6,121 bases of DNA from an uncultured Porphyromonadaceae bacterium (lineage in GTDB: Bacteria > Bacteroidota > Bacteroidia > Bacteroidales > Paludibacteraceae): positions 1-6,121 of the forward strand of contig CALEJM010000192.1 of assembly GCA_937898265.1 (NCBI GenBank), written 5' to 3'. Position numbers and translations under genes: made by a program. The first letter of the stretch is position 1; each line of letters starts with the position of its first letter. The notes under the pieces were generated by a model. The model searched no databases. It saw nothing but the letters and a program-made list of their open reading frames with translations, and was not told where the DNA came from. Of this stretch, positions 5,308 to 6,121 are shown piece by piece.

Positions 5308-6121
5308 CTAAAGTGGATAGAAAAGGTTGACTACGAGGATATTGGTGGCTAGTACGATGATTGATAACGGCAAGCCCACACGATAATAGTCGGAGAAGCG
5401 GTAGCCTCCAGGACCATAGATGAGCACGTTGCCGTTGGAACTGATTGGTGTGCAGAATGCTGTGTTGGCAGCAATGAGCACACCGATGCAGAATGTCATA
5501 GGGTTGGCTCCGAGCATCGTGGCAGTGCTGAGTGAGATAGGGGTGAAGATAGCTGCCACCAGCGTGTTGCCGAGGAACTGTGTCACGATGGTCGTGGTGG
5601 TCAGTATCAGGATGAGAGCACCCATCGACGACTTGCCACAGAGGTAACTCACCCCTTGACCGATGAGTCCGGCAACGCCCGTGGCGTCGAGTGCCTTACC
5701 GAGGCAGACACTGCCGGCAAACACCATCAGCAGTTTCCAGTTGATAGCGTTCTGTGTCTGGTGGATATTGCAGCAGCGGCAAACCACCATCAGCAAGGCG
5801 GCGAGGATGGTGCTGTGGAGCAATGGCATGATGTTGAACATCGAGAGTACGACCAAGGCCATCAATATCAGACTGGAGAGGATAGATTTCGTGGTGTTGT
5901 GGGTTGGCAGCTGCTCCGAGTCGAAGAACGTGAGCGTGTTGCGGAAATGCTCTGGCAGCAGCTTCGTACCTTCCAACAGCAGCGTATCGCCGGCACGTAG
6001 ACTCACGTCGCGTGGAATCTCTTGCAGGCGGTGACCCTCACGGGCGATGGCCACGAGGACCACGCCGTTGCGGTCTTCGAAATGGGTCTCCGACATCTTG
6101 CGTCCTACAAGGGTAGAGTCG
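5308..6121 (-). CDS. SLC13 family permease with RCK_C/TrkA_C domain, C-terminal part
   Basis: This inner-membrane transporter resembles the divalent anion/Na+ symporter (DASS/SLC13) group that carries two RCK_C domains between transmembrane halves and is usually ~590-620 residues long. Only the last 270 or so codons are here. The frame is open to the right edge (DSTLVGRK precedes the ATG at 6094-6096), so that ATG is internal. Counting from it, residues 1-55 are the end of an RCK_C domain: NGVVLVAIAREGHRLQEIP, then LRAGDTLLLEG. Several membrane segments follow, including LLMVFAGSVCLGKAL (122-136). VTQFLGNTLVAAIFTPISL (171-189) and FCTPISSNGNVLIYGPGG (214-231) are the family's ion and substrate-binding region signatures, and YRFSDYYRVGLPLSI (232-246) is its typical ending. 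SSNGN replaces the YQTN-like sequence I expect there. The substrate could be sulfate, a dicarboxylate or another anion. It is the most upstream visible gene of the operon. Confidence 0.93.
   Translation of the reverse strand, partial: DSTLVGRKMSETHFEDRNGVVLVAIAREGHRLQEIPRDVSLRAGDTLLLEGTKLLPEHFRNTLTFFDSEQLPTHNTTKSILSSLILMALVVLSMFNIMPLLHSTILAALLMVVCRCCNIHQTQNAINWKLLMVFAGSVCLGKALDATGVAGLIGQGVSYLCGKSSMGALILILTTTTIVTQFLGNTLVAAIFTPISLSTATMLGANPMTFCIGVLIAANTAFCTPISSNGNVLIYGPGGYRFSDYYRVGLPLSIIVLATNILVVNLFYPL

Overview
The window is a mostly bacterial accessory or housekeeping contig of about 56-63% GC (hand counts of sample lines) whose genes look like Bacteroidales, probably Prevotella or a relative. 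The support is: a DinF-type MATE transporter, a small HExxH protein of a type I associate with Bacteroidetes, a SprT-like protease, and starts without visible Shine-Dalgarno sequences. The first ~325 bases are different: about 28-32% GC in counted lines, rich in AGA and ATA codons, and encoding on the + strand the middle-to-C-terminal part of peptide chain release factor 3 (PrfC). That stretch resembles a low-GC Firmicute or Fusobacterium-like genome.

Layout. Bases 1-327 hold the RF3 fragment. At about 310-328 the RF3 match stops and the remainder reads, on the minus strand, as the first ~19 residues of a HAD-family hydrolase. Fifteen bases (313-327) make sense in both genes. I read this as a chimeric junction, most likely an assembly or amplification artefact, less likely a real recombination. 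From there to the right edge every gene is on the minus strand. In transcription order (right to left) they are: an SLC13-type permease with an RCK_C/TrkA_C domain (5' end beyond the window), a stand-alone STAS protein, a SprT-like zinc metalloprotease, a secreted protein of unknown function, a MATE efflux transporter, a histidine phosphatase, a small HExxH protein, a nitroreductase, and the start of the HAD hydrolase.

These nine genes are packed as one probable operon. Gaps are 24 bases or less, and four junctions overlap (two ATGA overlaps, one 13-base overlap, one 1-base overlap). Three starts are non-ATG (two GTG, one TTG). I see no promoter, terminator, RNA gene, repeat, CRISPR array or mobile element. 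No stretch over 300 bases lacks a gene. The genes do not form an obvious single pathway. The closest functional links I can suggest are the permease with the STAS protein next to it, and two putative zinc peptidases in one operon. I did not find a convincing new defence or mobile system here; the points most worth checking are the chimeric junction, the permease-STAS pair and the unknown secreted protein.
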